A stretch of 64,000 nucleotides of DNA from Variovorax sp. ZS18.2.2 (GCF_024701975.1 NZ_JANLNM010000008.1:305689-369688); one strand, 5' to 3'; positions 51,977 to 62,749 are shown, counted from the stretch's first letter. Notes: generated by a model not told the origin, from the letters alone. A program made the numbers and translations.

Positions 51977-52408
51977 TTACAGTTCCAGCACTTTGGGCTG
52001 TTGGGCGGTATGCGGGTGCTCAGCACCACCGTACACCTTGAGTTTCTTGATCATCGCGTAGCCAAGCGGACCCTTGGGCAGCATGCCCTTGACGGCCTTT
52101 TCCAGGGCGCGGCCCGGGAACTTGGATTGCATGTCGCGGAAGTTGGTGGCACTGATGCCGCCCGGATAGCCCGAGTGACGGTAGTACACCTTGTCGATCG
52201 ACTTGGCGCCGGTGACGCGCAGTTGCGCGGCGTTGATGATGACGATGAAGTCACCGGTATCGACGTGAGGCGTGTAAATGGCCTTGTGTTTGCCGCGCAA
52301 ACGGAGAGCAACTTCGCTGGCTACTCGTCCGAGGACCTTGTCGGTCGCGTCAATCACAAACCACTCGTGCGTCACGTCAGCGGGCTTGGCGCTGAACGTT
52401 TTGGTCAT
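51977..52408 (-). CDS. rplM: 50S ribosomal protein L13
   Basis: A 143-aa large-subunit protein: HEWFVIDATDKVLGRVASEVA, the nucleotide-fold-like HVDTGDFIVIINA, and KAVKGMLPKGPLG. It heads the rplM-rpsI operon. The leader is about 155 nt from a clear sigma-70 promoter at 52565-52600, long enough for translational feedback, though I recognise no leader structure. Confidence 0.99.
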   Translation of the reverse strand: MTKTFSAKPADVTHEWFVIDATDKVLGRVASEVALRLRGKHKAIYTPHVDTGDFIVIINAAQLRVTGAKSIDKVYYRHSGYPGGISATNFRDMQSKFPGRALEKAVKGMLPKGPLGYAMIKKLKVYGGAEHPHTAQQPKVLEL

Positions 52409-52564
52409 GAGTTTTTCTCTTGAAAAGAGGGTTTGGCGAGCCCTTTTCCACGGTCGGCGTTCCTCTGATGGGAATCTCTTAGGTGGGTTTCACGCGCCTC
52501 CCGCCAATGACGGACGGGTTGCGTGCCTTCGCCGCGGGGCCACAAAAACGCTGCGAAGCCCGCG

Positions 52565-52600
52565 ATTATATGAAGAATTGGCCGATCTGGCCAATTTCGA
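52565..52600 (-). promoter_or_regulatory. rplM promoter with overlapping inverted repeat
   Basis: On the minus strand a perfect -10 TATAAT (52570-52565) is preceded 18 nt earlier by TTGGCC as -35. Overlapping the -35 and spacer is a perfect 8-bp inverted repeat AATTGGCC-GATCT-GGCCAATT (52576-52596), positioned like a repressor or activator operator. Confidence 0.6.
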
Positions 52601-52635
52601 GCCTCGGCCGCTCGACAGGAGGCTGACCGCCCCGT

Positions 52636-53175
52636 TCAGCGCACGGGCGCAGTCACCGGCCCGGTCAGCGCCGCAGCCTTTGTTGCCGGGACATCGAGCT
52701 TGCGCACCAGCGTGCCGGTGTCCAGGCTTTCGTCGCGGTGGCCGCTGCGGTCGTACAGGCGTTCTTCGCCGATGACCACCTGGATCCAGGTCGGGTAGCT
52801 GTAGGCCGTGCCGGCACTGTCATCGACCGCCGCGCCGATCACGCCACCGGCCACCACGAAGTTGCCCAGAAAACCGATGTTGGGTCGCGAGATCGCCTGC
52901 CCGGTGGCCACGCCCTGGCCGTCGACGGTGCACTGGATCATCAGGTCGGCCCGCGAGCGACGCACGCCGATGACCCGACCGGACCGCATCCTCACCTTGG
53001 CCTTGTCGTTGACGGCCCTGCATCGCGCATCGGGAATGACTTCCCCGGTCTGCGACAGGACATCGACGCGCATCGGCTGATCGAGCCCCTGGCTGAGGGC
53101 GGCGCAGCCGCCCAGGACCGACAAAATTCCCATCGTGGCCGCGAGGCCCCAAAATCTCCAGTTCGACGGACTCAT
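52636..53175 (-). CDS. Putative lipoprotein (179 aa)
   Basis: A signal peptide with lipobox VLGGC (Cys about 24) indicates a membrane-anchored periplasmic lipoprotein. The mature part contains a Cys pair (ARCRAVND ... IQCTVDGQ), a Gly-rich GNFVVAGGVIGAAVDDSAGTAYSYP loop and a C-terminal Pro/Ala tail. No family recognised. It is divergent from rlmJ. Confidence 0.75.
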   Translation of the reverse strand: MSPSNWRFWGLAATMGILSVLGGCAALSQGLDQPMRVDVLSQTGEVIPDARCRAVNDKAKVRMRSGRVIGVRRSRADLMIQCTVDGQGVATGQAISRPNIGFLGNFVVAGGVIGAAVDDSAGTAYSYPTWIQVVIGEERLYDRSGHRDESLDTGTLVRKLDVPATKAAALTGPVTAPVR

Positions 53176-53263
53176 CCTGTTTCCCTCTCGTTTTGTAATT
53201 TGATGTTACCGCGGCTTCGCTGAAGAGGCTGTTGCGCATCTGCCACCTATCCCGGAATCCCTC

Positions 53264-54214
53264 ATGTTCAGTTACCGCCACGCCTTCCATGCCGGCAACC
53301 ACGCCGACGTGCTCAAGCACACGGTGCTGATTGCCACGCTCGACCACCTGCTTGAAAAAGAAGCGGCCCTCACGGTCGTCGACACCCACGCCGGCGCGGG
53401 CCTCTACCGGCTCGATGGCGACTACGCCGACACCAGCGGCGAAGCGGCCGACGGCATCCTGCGCCTGCTTGCTCCTCCCAAAGAGCCCGCCACACCCGCG
53501 CCAGCCGCGAAGTCGGCGGCCAAGAAAGTGGCGCCGGAGCCAGAGGCCCCATTGGCCGACGCGATCGCGCGCTACCTCGGCGTGATCCACGACTTCAACC
53601 CCAAGGGCGGCGCCCGCGTCTACCCCGGCTCGCCGTTCATCGTGCAGCACCTGCTGCGCGACCACGACAAGCTCAAGCTGTTCGAGCTGCACCCGACCGA
53701 CGCGCGCACCCTCGACGCCAACATCGCCCAGCTCGAGGCCGGCCGCCAGATCGCCGTGCTGCGCGAAGACGGCTTCGGCAGCGCCACCAAGTTCCTGCCG
53801 CCGCCGTCCCGCCGCGCGCTGGTGCTGATGGACCCGAGCTACGAGATCAAGAGCGACTACGCCCGGGTGCTCGACTTCGCGGCCGAGGCGCTCAAGCGCT
53901 TTGCCACGGGCACCTACGCTGTCTGGTATCCGATCATTCCGCGGCCCGAGGCGCACGACCTGCCGCGCCGGCTCAAGACCATGGCGACCAAGGCCGGCAA
54001 GCCGTGGCTGCATGCCACGCTGACGGTCAAGTCGAGCAAGCTGACGGCCACGCCCACCGGCGAGACCAAGCGCCCCGGCCTGCCGGCCAGCGGCATGTTC
54101 CTGATCAACCCGCCCTACACGTTGAAGCCGCTGCTCGCGGCAGCGCTGCCGCAGTTGGCCGAGAAGCTGGCGCAGGACCGCAACGCGACCTTCTCGCTCG
54201 ACAGCGGCGGCTGA
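53264..54214 (+). CDS. rlmJ: 23S rRNA (adenine2030-N6)-methyltransferase RlmJ
   Basis: A 316-aa methyltransferase with the RlmJ N-terminus FSYRHAFHAGNHADVLKHTVL and catalytic motif MDPSYEIKSDY (DPPY-type). It carries an Ala/Pro/Lys-rich insertion after about residue 67 (PATPAPAAKSAAKKVAPEPE) that lengthens it relative to E. coli RlmJ (about 280 aa). The insert is probably a flexible loop; catalytic parts are intact. Confidence 0.93.
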   Translation: MFSYRHAFHAGNHADVLKHTVLIATLDHLLEKEAALTVVDTHAGAGLYRLDGDYADTSGEAADGILRLLAPPKEPATPAPAAKSAAKKVAPEPEAPLADAIARYLGVIHDFNPKGGARVYPGSPFIVQHLLRDHDKLKLFELHPTDARTLDANIAQLEAGRQIAVLREDGFGSATKFLPPPSRRALVLMDPSYEIKSDYARVLDFAAEALKRFATGTYAVWYPIIPRPEAHDLPRRLKTMATKAGKPWLHATLTVKSSKLTATPTGETKRPGLPASGMFLINPPYTLKPLLAAALPQLAEKLAQDRNATFSLDSGG

Positions 54215-54223
54215 CCCAACCGG

Positions 54224-54937
54224 TCAGCGGCGACGGCGCGGCGGCACAACCGCCTTGCGGCGCGCCGGCACCGTGGCCTTGGCGCGATCGGCACCCGGCG
54301 CCACGGGCGCGGCAACCTCGCCGGGCTCGACAGCGACACCGCCGCAGCGCATGCCTGCGGGGCCGACGACCGACAGCGCCACCTGCTTGATCCCGAGCCC
54401 CGTCAGGCCGATGCGGTCGGCCGCGGCCCGGCTCAGGTCGATCACGCGGCCCTGCGCATAGGGGCCGCGATCGTTGATGCGCACCAGCACCTCGCTGCCG
54501 TTGACCAGGCTGCGCACGCAAACGCGCGTGTTGAACGGCAGGGTCTTGTGGGCGGCCGTCATGGCCGTCATGTCGAAGCGTTCGCCGCTGGCCGTCTTGC
54601 GCTGGTGGAACTGGATGCCGTACCAGGACGCGCCGCCGCGCTCGAAGATCTCGCGCGGGCCGTCGTCGCCGGGCACGCCGTCGTCGGGCGTCAGTTCGCC
54701 GGTGCCGGACACCGCAAGGTCATAACGCACCGATGGCACATCCGACCGCGCCGAAGCGCCCGCTGGAACGGCCAGCCCCGGCGACAGCGGCCGCAGGCGC
54801 GAGCCCGCTGCCGCCCCCGGATCGGCACCGCCTTCGGTGGCAGGCGGCATGGCGCAGCCCGCAAGCACGCAGGTGGCCGCAACGAGCACGAGGCGAAGCC
54901 CCGCGCGCAGCGACGAACCTGCGGCACGCCCTCTCAA
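54224..54937 (-). CDS. rlpA: Septal ring lytic transglycosylase RlpA-family lipoprotein
   Basis: A 237-aa lipoprotein (lipobox VLAGC) with a double-psi beta-barrel RlpA core: GGASWYGIQFHQRKTASGE, DMTAMTAAHKTLPFNTRVCV, and VLVRINDRGPYAQGRVIDLSRAAAD. RlpA cleaves denuded glycan strands at the septum. A basic, proline-rich tail replaces the SPOR domain found in E. coli RlpA, so septal targeting may differ. The start is TTG 54937, overlapping the metF stop (TTGA). Confidence 0.9.
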   Translation of the reverse strand: MRGRAAGSSLRAGLRLVLVAATCVLAGCAMPPATEGGADPGAAAGSRLRPLSPGLAVPAGASARSDVPSVRYDLAVSGTGELTPDDGVPGDDGPREIFERGGASWYGIQFHQRKTASGERFDMTAMTAAHKTLPFNTRVCVRSLVNGSEVLVRINDRGPYAQGRVIDLSRAAADRIGLTGLGIKQVALSVVGPAGMRCGGVAVEPGEVAAPVAPGADRAKATVPARRKAVVPPRRRR

Positions 54938-55758
54938 TCGAGGCGCTCCAGCACAGCCAGCGTCGCCGCCGACTGGTTCATTGTGTAGAAGTGGATCGCG
55001 GGTGCGCCGCCGTCCCGCAGGCGCGCGCAGAGGTCGGTCACCACGTCCAGGCCGAAGGCCTTGATCGAGGCCGTGTCGTCACCGAAGCCCTGCAGGCGCA
55101 GGCGGATCCAGCGCGGGATCTCGGCGCCGCAGGCGTCCGAGAAGCGCATGAGCTGCGTCGAACTCGTGATGGGCATGATGCCCGGCACGATCGGCGTGTC
55201 GATACCGAGCTTGCGCACGTCGTCGACGAAGCGGAAGTAAGCCTCGGGGCTGAAGAAGTACTGCGTGATGGCCGAATCGGCGCCCGCCTTCACCTTGGCG
55301 GCGAAGGCCTGCAGGTCGGCCTCGGGCGAGCGTGCCTGGGGATGCACTTCGGGATAGCAGGCCACCTCGATGTGGAAGTCGCTGCCCGTTTCCTCGCGGA
55401 TGAAGGCCACGAGATCGCTCGCATAGTGGAACTCGCCGCCGATGCCGTAGCCGCTCGGCAGGTCGCCGCGCAATGCCACGAGGCGCTTGACGCCCATCGC
55501 CTTCAATTCGGCCAATTGCTCGCGCACCGTGGCGCGCGTGGCGCCGATGCAAGAGAAGTGGCTGGCGGCATCGACGCCCTCGGACAGGATCTCCTGCACC
55601 GCACCGAAGGTGCCCTGGTGCGTGGAGCCGCCCGCGCCATACGTGACCGAGCAGAACTGGGGCTTGCGCACATACAGCTGCTGGCGCACCGCGCGCAGCT
55701 TGACCGCGCCTTCGGGCGTCTTGGTCGGGAAGAATTCGAAACTCAGCGGAAGGCGCAC
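54934..55758 (-). CDS. metF: 5,10-methylenetetrahydrofolate reductase
   Basis: A 274-aa FAD enzyme producing 5-methyl-THF for methionine synthesis. N-terminal LPLSFEFFPTKTPEG, then SVTYGAGGSTHQGT, HFSCIGATR, and ALRGDLPSGYG, with AVTQ-like SAITQYFF. Start is GTG 55758 with a perfect AAGGAG located inside the tlyA stop region; the longer frame (to 55833) lacks such a site. It lies in the ahcY-tlyA-metF run downstream of the SAH riboswitch, consistent with control of the methionine/SAM cycle. Confidence 0.95.
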   Translation of the reverse strand: MRLPLSFEFFPTKTPEGAVKLRAVRQQLYVRKPQFCSVTYGAGGSTHQGTFGAVQEILSEGVDAASHFSCIGATRATVREQLAELKAMGVKRLVALRGDLPSGYGIGGEFHYASDLVAFIREETGSDFHIEVACYPEVHPQARSPEADLQAFAAKVKAGADSAITQYFFSPEAYFRFVDDVRKLGIDTPIVPGIMPITSSTQLMRFSDACGAEIPRWIRLRLQGFGDDTASIKAFGLDVVTDLCARLRDGGAPAIHFYTMNQSAATLAVLERLD

Positions 55759-55768
55759 CTGCGTCTCC

Positions 55769-56605
55769 TTAGGAGCCGTTCGCGCCGGACGCGCGCTCGG
55801 CGTGAATGAAAAACTCGCGGTTGCCGTCGCCACCGGCGATCGGGCTGTCGAACCAGCGCAGCACTTTCAGGTCGAGCGCCGCGCAGGCATCGTGCAGGCG
55901 CTTCTCGACCACCGCGTACATCGAGTCGTCGCGCACGATGCCGCCCTTGCCGACCTGGCCGGGCTGCAGTTCGAACTGCGGCTTGACCAGCATCAGCAGC
56001 TGGCCGTCGTCGGCCAGGAACTGCACCACGGCCGGCAGCACCAGCGTGAGCGAGATGAACGACAGGTCGCCGACGATGAGGTCGAAGCGCGGCTCGGCCG
56101 CGGCTTCGATCGCCTCGCCAACCTCTGCCGCATCTTCCGCCTCGGCGTCCTCGCCATCGTCCACCTGCAGATCGTCCGCAGACAACGCCCGCGCATTGAC
56201 GCCTTCGATGGCGACCACGCGCTCGTCCTCGCGCAACTTCGCATGCAGTTGCCCGTGGCCGACGTCGACGCCCACGACCTTCGTCGCGCCGCGTTGCAGC
56301 AGGCAATCGGTGAAACCGCCGGTCGACTGGCCTACGTCGAGGCACAGCTTGCCGGCGGGATCGACACCGCTCACGGTCAGCGCGCCCTCGAGCTTGAGCC
56401 CGCCGCGGGACACGTAGCGCGCCTCGGCCGCATCGGCGAGCTCGAGCTCGGCGGATTCAGGCACTTCGTCCTTGTTCTTGACGACCGAGCGCCATGCGTC
56501 GCTCGTGCCCGCATCGCGCCAGCGCATGCCGCCGGCGATGAGCCGCACGGCTTGCGAACGCGACGCGGCAAGGCCGCGCTCCACCAACAGTTGATCAGCG
56601 CGCAT
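55769..56605 (-). CDS. tlyA: rRNA 2'-O-methyltransferase/hemolysin-like TlyA
   Basis: A 278-aa protein with an N-terminal S4 domain (RADQLLVERGLAASRSQAVRLI) and an FtsJ-like methyltransferase (LCLDVGQSTGGFTDCLLQ, VVGVDVGHGQLH, LIVGDLSFISLTLVLPAV). It methylates ribosomal RNA riboses. An acidic insert (DDGEDAEAEDAAEVGEAIEA, about residues 140-160) precedes the GDLSF motif and is unusual for the family. ATG 56605 is used; the reading frame upstream runs through an interspersed repeat and is unlikely to be coding. Confidence 0.92.
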   Translation of the reverse strand: MRADQLLVERGLAASRSQAVRLIAGGMRWRDAGTSDAWRSVVKNKDEVPESAELELADAAEARYVSRGGLKLEGALTVSGVDPAGKLCLDVGQSTGGFTDCLLQRGATKVVGVDVGHGQLHAKLREDERVVAIEGVNARALSADDLQVDDGEDAEAEDAAEVGEAIEAAAEPRFDLIVGDLSFISLTLVLPAVVQFLADDGQLLMLVKPQFELQPGQVGKGGIVRDDSMYAVVEKRLHDACAALDLKVLRWFDSPIAGGDGNREFFIHAERASGANGS

Positions 56606-56610
56606 GAGCG

Positions 56611-56661
56611 AAGCGCCGGGCCGCCCCAAGCAAGCTCGCACCGCAGTGCGAAGCACGGAGG
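56611..56661. repeat. Interspersed GC-rich repeat, copy 2
   Basis: Its first part, 56613-56634, is identical over 22 nt to 33718-33739. Its later part (CCGCAGTGCGAAGCACGGAGG) is a diverged form of the tail of that repeat. It fills the gap between ahcY and tlyA. Confidence 0.6.
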
Positions 56662-56676
56662 TTTTTCATCATGCTT

Positions 56677-58116
<1,440 letters not shown>

Positions 58117-58175
58117 GAGAACTCCAAAACTGGTTTGAAAGATGCCACTGCGTACGGGGTCTGACGGAAAAAGGA

Positions 58176-58199
58176 CTCACCGCGAGAACAGCGGGTGAG
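58176..58199 (-). terminator. Regulated terminator of the ahcY leader
   Basis: On the minus strand CTCACCCGC-TGTTCT-CGCGGTGAG forms a hairpin, with one bulged base, followed by TCCTTTTTCC. Its left arm is the end of the riboswitch (CGCTCACC), so ligand binding and termination are mutually exclusive. Confidence 0.75.
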
Positions 58200-58256
58200 C
58201 GTGGTTGCGATGTGGTCCGAGCCTCACGCCTGATGGCGCTGCAACGCTCCTCGGAA
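58190..58256 (-). ncRNA. S-adenosylhomocysteine (SAH) riboswitch
   Basis: The minus-strand leader of ahcY reads CCGAGGAGCGTTGCAGCG, then GAGGCTCGG, then CGCAACCACGCTCACCC. These are the ordered conserved blocks of the SAH riboswitch: P1 CCGAG/CTCGG, the GAGCGTTGC core, and the pseudoknot strand with ACGCTCACC. It begins at the expected transcription start and overlaps a terminator hairpin at its 3' end, as expected for an on-switch. Recognition is by eye against the known consensus. Confidence 0.88.
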
Positions 58257-58262
58257 CGGCGG

Positions 58263-58291
58263 ATTGTAGACGCGGCGCCGGTCCGAGCCAA
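58263..58291 (-). promoter_or_regulatory. Sigma-70 promoter of ahcY
   Basis: On the minus strand TTGGCT (58291-58286) and TACAAT (58268-58263) are separated by 17 nt. The start point predicted about 7 nt on coincides with the first base of the riboswitch aptamer. Confidence 0.7.
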
Positions 58292-58375
58292 CCGCTGGGG
58301 TATCCCGCATGACGGGAAGCACGTTTCGTTTTCGAGGCGTACATTGATCCGCACCCCAACACCAAGATCCCTTCC

Positions 58376-59011
58376 ATGTTCTCCAGAATCTCCTCGACCC
58401 TGCTGGCCTCGGCCGCACTTCTTGCCGCCGCTGCCGCGCCGGTCCTCGCCTCCGCGCAAGCCGCCTCCGAACAAGTCCGCATCCGCGGCACCATCGTCCG
58501 CGTCGACGCCAAGACCCTCGTCGTGCAGGACCGCGGCGGCGAAGTCGTCAGCCTTGCGCGCCCGGCCGACATGCAGCTGTCGGAGGTCTACCGCATCAAG
58601 CTGTCCGACATCAAGAAGGGCAGCTTCATCGGCACCGCCGCGATGCCGCAGGCCGATGGTTCTCAGAAGGCGCTCGAAGTCGTGGTGTTCCCCGAGGCCG
58701 CGCGCGGCACCGGCGAAGGGCACCGGCCGTGGGACCTGCTGCCGCAGAGCACCATGACCAACGCCACCGTCGCCGACCTGGCCGCGGCACCGAAATCGGT
58801 GCGCGGCGGACAGCAATTGCGCCTGACCTACAAGGGCGGCGAGAAGACCGTCATCGTGCCGCCCGACGTGCCGGTCGTGACCTTCCGCCCCGGCACCGAG
58901 GCGCTCCTGGTGCCCGGCGCCAAGGTGCTGGTCAATGCGCAGGAAAAGAACGGCACGCCCACGGCGCTGCGCGTCACGGCCGGGCGCAACGGCTTCGCGC
59001 CGCCGATGTAA
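58376..59011 (+). CDS. Secreted protein, OB-fold-like (211 aa)
   Basis: A cleavable signal peptide (LLASAALLAAAAAPVLASAQA) precedes a region of short beta-strand repeats (RIRGTIVRVDAKTLVVQDRGG; TYKGGEKTVIVPPDVPVVTF), which looks like one or two DUF5666-type OB modules. No catalytic residues are evident. The promoter region is shared divergently with ahcY (259 nt between starts). Function unknown. Confidence 0.72.
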   Translation: MFSRISSTLLASAALLAAAAAPVLASAQAASEQVRIRGTIVRVDAKTLVVQDRGGEVVSLARPADMQLSEVYRIKLSDIKKGSFIGTAAMPQADGSQKALEVVVFPEAARGTGEGHRPWDLLPQSTMTNATVADLAAAPKSVRGGQQLRLTYKGGEKTVIVPPDVPVVTFRPGTEALLVPGAKVLVNAQEKNGTPTALRVTAGRNGFAPPM

Positions 59012-59179
59012 GCGCCGATGTAAGGCAAGTCACCCAAGGGAAATCCCGCAGGCAAATTTGTCGCTGCGGGAACCGCGGGCGCGCCGGTGCGGCGTATCGT
59101 GGCGAGGGACTTTTGCCGTCCGGCCGGTCCTTGTTTGTTTGCCATTCACCCGATCACCCGACACAGGAGATACCGCACC

Positions 59180-59683
59180 ATGGCCACTGCCAAGAAAGCC
59201 GCCGCCAAGAAGACCACTGCCAGCAGTAGCAGCAGCACCACCAAGGCGGCCGCTCCCAACGCCGCCGACATGCTCAACCCGCTGAAGAATCTCAAGGGCA
59301 TGACCGATCGCCTGCAGAACCTCGACCTCACCGGCAGCGCCGGCAAGCTGCTCGACAGCGGCCGCAAGGATCTGGCGGCGCTGATGCAGGCCAACGAAAA
59401 GTCCTACCAGGGCCTGCAGACCGTGGTGCAGCGGCAGACCGAAATGATCAAGAGCGCCATCAGCGAATGGCAGACGGCCGCCAAGGAAATGCCCGGCAAG
59501 GACGCCAAGGCCAACCTCGCCAAGCTCGACGAGCTCGGCCGCCAGTCGTTCCAGCGCGCCATCGACGACATCAAGGAGCTGGCCAACCTCGCGGCCAAGT
59601 CGCAGGCCGATGCCTTCGACGTGGTGCGCCAGCGCATTCAGGCCAACGTGGACGAAGTGACCAAGCTGCTGCAGCGCAAGTAG
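59180..59683 (+). CDS. Phasin-family protein
   Basis: A 167-aa protein with a Lys/Ala/Ser-rich N-terminal tail (ATAKKAAAKKTTASSSSS), then an amphipathic helical phasin domain (SAISEWQTAAKEMPGKDAKA, FQRAIDDIKELANLAAKSQA). Phasins coat polyhydroxyalkanoate granules; the basic tail resembles those that also bind nucleoid DNA. It leads a cluster with a PHA synthase gene. ATG 59180 is preceded by AGGAGATACC. Confidence 0.88.
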   Translation: MATAKKAAAKKTTASSSSSTTKAAAPNAADMLNPLKNLKGMTDRLQNLDLTGSAGKLLDSGRKDLAALMQANEKSYQGLQTVVQRQTEMIKSAISEWQTAAKEMPGKDAKANLAKLDELGRQSFQRAIDDIKELANLAAKSQADAFDVVRQRIQANVDEVTKLLQRK

Positions 59684-59701
59684 GCGCAAGGCGCTCGCGC
59701 G

Positions 59702-60619
<918 letters not shown>

Positions 60620-60648
60620 ACGACCGATAGACGATGGGGCCTCTGTCC

Positions 60649-61074
60649 ATGAACAAGTTCTCCCCCCTCGACCCGATGGCCATGTGGCGCGAGCTCACGG
60701 CCCAATGGGAAAAGAGCACCAACGAATTCGCCAACGAAACCATGGCCTCGGACCCGTTCCGCCAAGGCATGCACGGCGGCATGAACACCTCGCTCACGGC
60801 GCAGAAGGCGCTGGGCGACCTGATGGCGCGCTACCTCACGATGCTGAACCTGCCCACACGCGCGGACATCCAGGCGCTGGGCGAGCAATTGCAAAGCATC
60901 GACGATCACCTGGCGAACATCAGCCGCGCCATGGAAAGCGGACGCGGCCCGGCTGCGTCTGCGACGACCCATGCGGCGCCCCAACCGCGTCGCACCAAGA
61001 AGCCCCCGCAGGCTGAAGCAGCCGCTCCGCCTCCGGCCGCTCCGAAGCGCCCCGCCGGAAAGCGCGCACGATGA
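60649..61074 (+). CDS. Small PHA-synthase partner (PhaE/PhaR-like), 141 aa
   Basis: Helical protein beginning MNKFSPLDPMAMWRELTAQWE, with LNLPTRADIQALGEQLQSID near the C-terminus, the segment that resembles the C-terminal part of PhaE, the small subunit of class III PHA synthases. A Lys/Pro/Ala-rich tail follows. Canonical PhaE is much longer (about 350 aa), so this is a reduced version closer in size to PhaR. It overlaps phaC by 4 nt (ATGA), strongly suggesting a complex. An ATG at 60634 gives five more residues. Confidence 0.68.
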   Translation: MNKFSPLDPMAMWRELTAQWEKSTNEFANETMASDPFRQGMHGGMNTSLTAQKALGDLMARYLTMLNLPTRADIQALGEQLQSIDDHLANISRAMESGRGPAASATTHAAPQPRRTKKPPQAEAAAPPPAAPKRPAGKRAR

Positions 61075-62144
61075 GCGCCGTCGCAGACGCCTTCGCCCTG
61101 CCCGACATCGGCGCGGAGATCGAGCGCGCGATCCAGCGCAACCTCAAGGGCCTGGACTTCCTGATTTCGGCCGCGCCGGCCATGGGACAGACGGCCAGGG
61201 ACGAAATCCACCGCCGCGGCACGCTGAGCCTGTACCACTACCGCCCGCTGGTCGACGAGATCTACCGCGTGCCGCTCTTGATCGTCATGGCGACCACGAA
61301 CCGCGGCTACATCCTGGACCTCGCGCCGGGCCAGAGCATGGTCGAGCACCTGCTGCTCCAGGGCTATGACGTCTACATGATGGATTGGAACGCGCCCCGC
61401 CCCCAGGAAAAGCAGCTGCGCATCGAGGACTACGTGCTCGACTTCATCCCCGATTCGCTGCGGCGCGTGCAGGCGCGCTCCGGCGAGGAAGACGTCACGC
61501 TCGTCGGCTACTGCATGGGCGGCGTGCTTTCCACGCTCTATGCAGCGCTGCATCCCGATGGGCCGATCAAGAACCTCGCGCTCTTCACCACGCCTGTCGA
61601 CTTCAGCCGCATGAAGCTCTTCCATGCGTGGTCGGACCGGCGTTATTTCGACGTCGACCGGCTCATCGACACCGTGGGCAACGTGCCGCCCGAGATGCTG
61701 TTCGCCTCCTTCGACATGCTGCGCCCCGCGGGCCGCAGCGCCGGCGCGGTGCAGCTCTGGGACAACATGGCCAACGACGAATTCGTCAAGTCGTACCGCA
61801 TGTTCGACCGCTGGGGCGCCGAGATGCTGCCGCTGGCCGGCGAGTACTTCCGCCAGACCGTGAAAGAGCTGATGTGGGACAACAAGCTCCTGCGGAACGA
61901 ATTGGTGCTCGGCGGCCGCAAGGTGCTGTTGCAGAACATCAAGGTGCCGGTGCTGCACGCGCTCGCGCAGCACGACCACATCGTTCCTTATGAAGCTGGG
62001 CAGCCGCTGATCGCCAACATCGGCTCGACCGACAAGGAAGAGGTGGTGCTAAAGGGCGGCCACGTCAGCCTGGCCGCGGGCGCCAACGCGGTGCGCCGGC
62101 TGTGGCCCAAACTCGACGACTGGCTTGGAGTGCGCTCGACATGA
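61071..62144 (+). CDS. phaC: Polyhydroxyalkanoate synthase, class III-type PhaC
   Basis: A 357-aa synthase; class I enzymes are near 590 aa, while class III PhaC are near 355 aa and need a second subunit. The lipase-like box is GYCMGG with nucleophile Cys148; the catalytic His/Asp lie in AQHDHIVPYEAGQPL and GGHVSLAAG. Pathway: polymerises 3-hydroxyacyl-CoA into storage polyester. The overlapping upstream small gene is the likely partner subunit. Confidence 0.9.
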   Translation: MSAVADAFALPDIGAEIERAIQRNLKGLDFLISAAPAMGQTARDEIHRRGTLSLYHYRPLVDEIYRVPLLIVMATTNRGYILDLAPGQSMVEHLLLQGYDVYMMDWNAPRPQEKQLRIEDYVLDFIPDSLRRVQARSGEEDVTLVGYCMGGVLSTLYAALHPDGPIKNLALFTTPVDFSRMKLFHAWSDRRYFDVDRLIDTVGNVPPEMLFASFDMLRPAGRSAGAVQLWDNMANDEFVKSYRMFDRWGAEMLPLAGEYFRQTVKELMWDNKLLRNELVLGGRKVLLQNIKVPVLHALAQHDHIVPYEAGQPLIANIGSTDKEEVVLKGGHVSLAAGANAVRRLWPKLDDWLGVRST

Positions 62145-62749
62145 CCATCACTGCTGTCTCCGACTCTTTTTCGCGGACCTATCCGCGCACCGTGACGAGC
62201 AGCGAAGGCAACATCGTCCTGCGGCTGATGAACGCGGACGACGCGGCCGCCGTGCTGGCTTTCGCACAGGGCCTGCCCGCGCACGACCTGCTCTTTTTGC
62301 CGCGCGACATCACCGAGCCCAAGGTGATGAACGCCTGGGTCCGCGCCATCGAGCGCGGCGACATCGACAGCGTGCTCGCGGTGCGCGGCACCACGGTGCT
62401 CGGCTGTGCGGCGGTGATCCGCGATCCGCACTCCTGGTCCAGCCACGTGGCCGAACTGCGCCTCTTGGCCGCGCCCGAGTTGCGCGGCAGCGGCCTCGGC
62501 CATCGGCTCGCACGCGAGGCCTGCGCGCTGGCCATCGAACGCGGCGCGGAAAAACTCGTCGCGCGCATGACCGTCGACCAGCGCAGCGCCATCGCCGTCT
62601 TCCAGGCCCTGGGCTTTCGCCCCGAGGCGCTGCTGAGCAAGCACGTGAAAGACCGGCAGGGCGTGACGCACGACCTCGTGGTGTTGAGCCACGACGTGGC
62701 GCAGTTCGAGGCGCAGATGCGGGCGTATGGGATGACGGAGGCGTTCTAG
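62141..62749 (+). CDS. GNAT-family N-acetyltransferase
   Basis: A 202-aa acetyltransferase with the acetyl-CoA-binding motif region LAAPELRGSGLGHRLAREAC and NxxA-type SAIAVFQALGF. The substrate is unknown. It is translationally coupled to phaC (ATGA overlap), so it may belong to the PHA operon. It overlaps convergent rfbC by 4 nt. Confidence 0.88.
   Translation: MTITAVSDSFSRTYPRTVTSSEGNIVLRLMNADDAAAVLAFAQGLPAHDLLFLPRDITEPKVMNAWVRAIERGDIDSVLAVRGTTVLGCAAVIRDPHSWSSHVAELRLLAAPELRGSGLGHRLAREACALAIERGAEKLVARMTVDQRSAIAVFQALGFRPEALLSKHVKDRQGVTHDLVVLSHDVAQFEAQMRAYGMTEAF

Noticed and set aside
58995..59025. Duplicated GCCGATGTAAG at the end of the 58376 gene
   Set aside because: A simple short tandem duplication after the stop codon; no function indicated.
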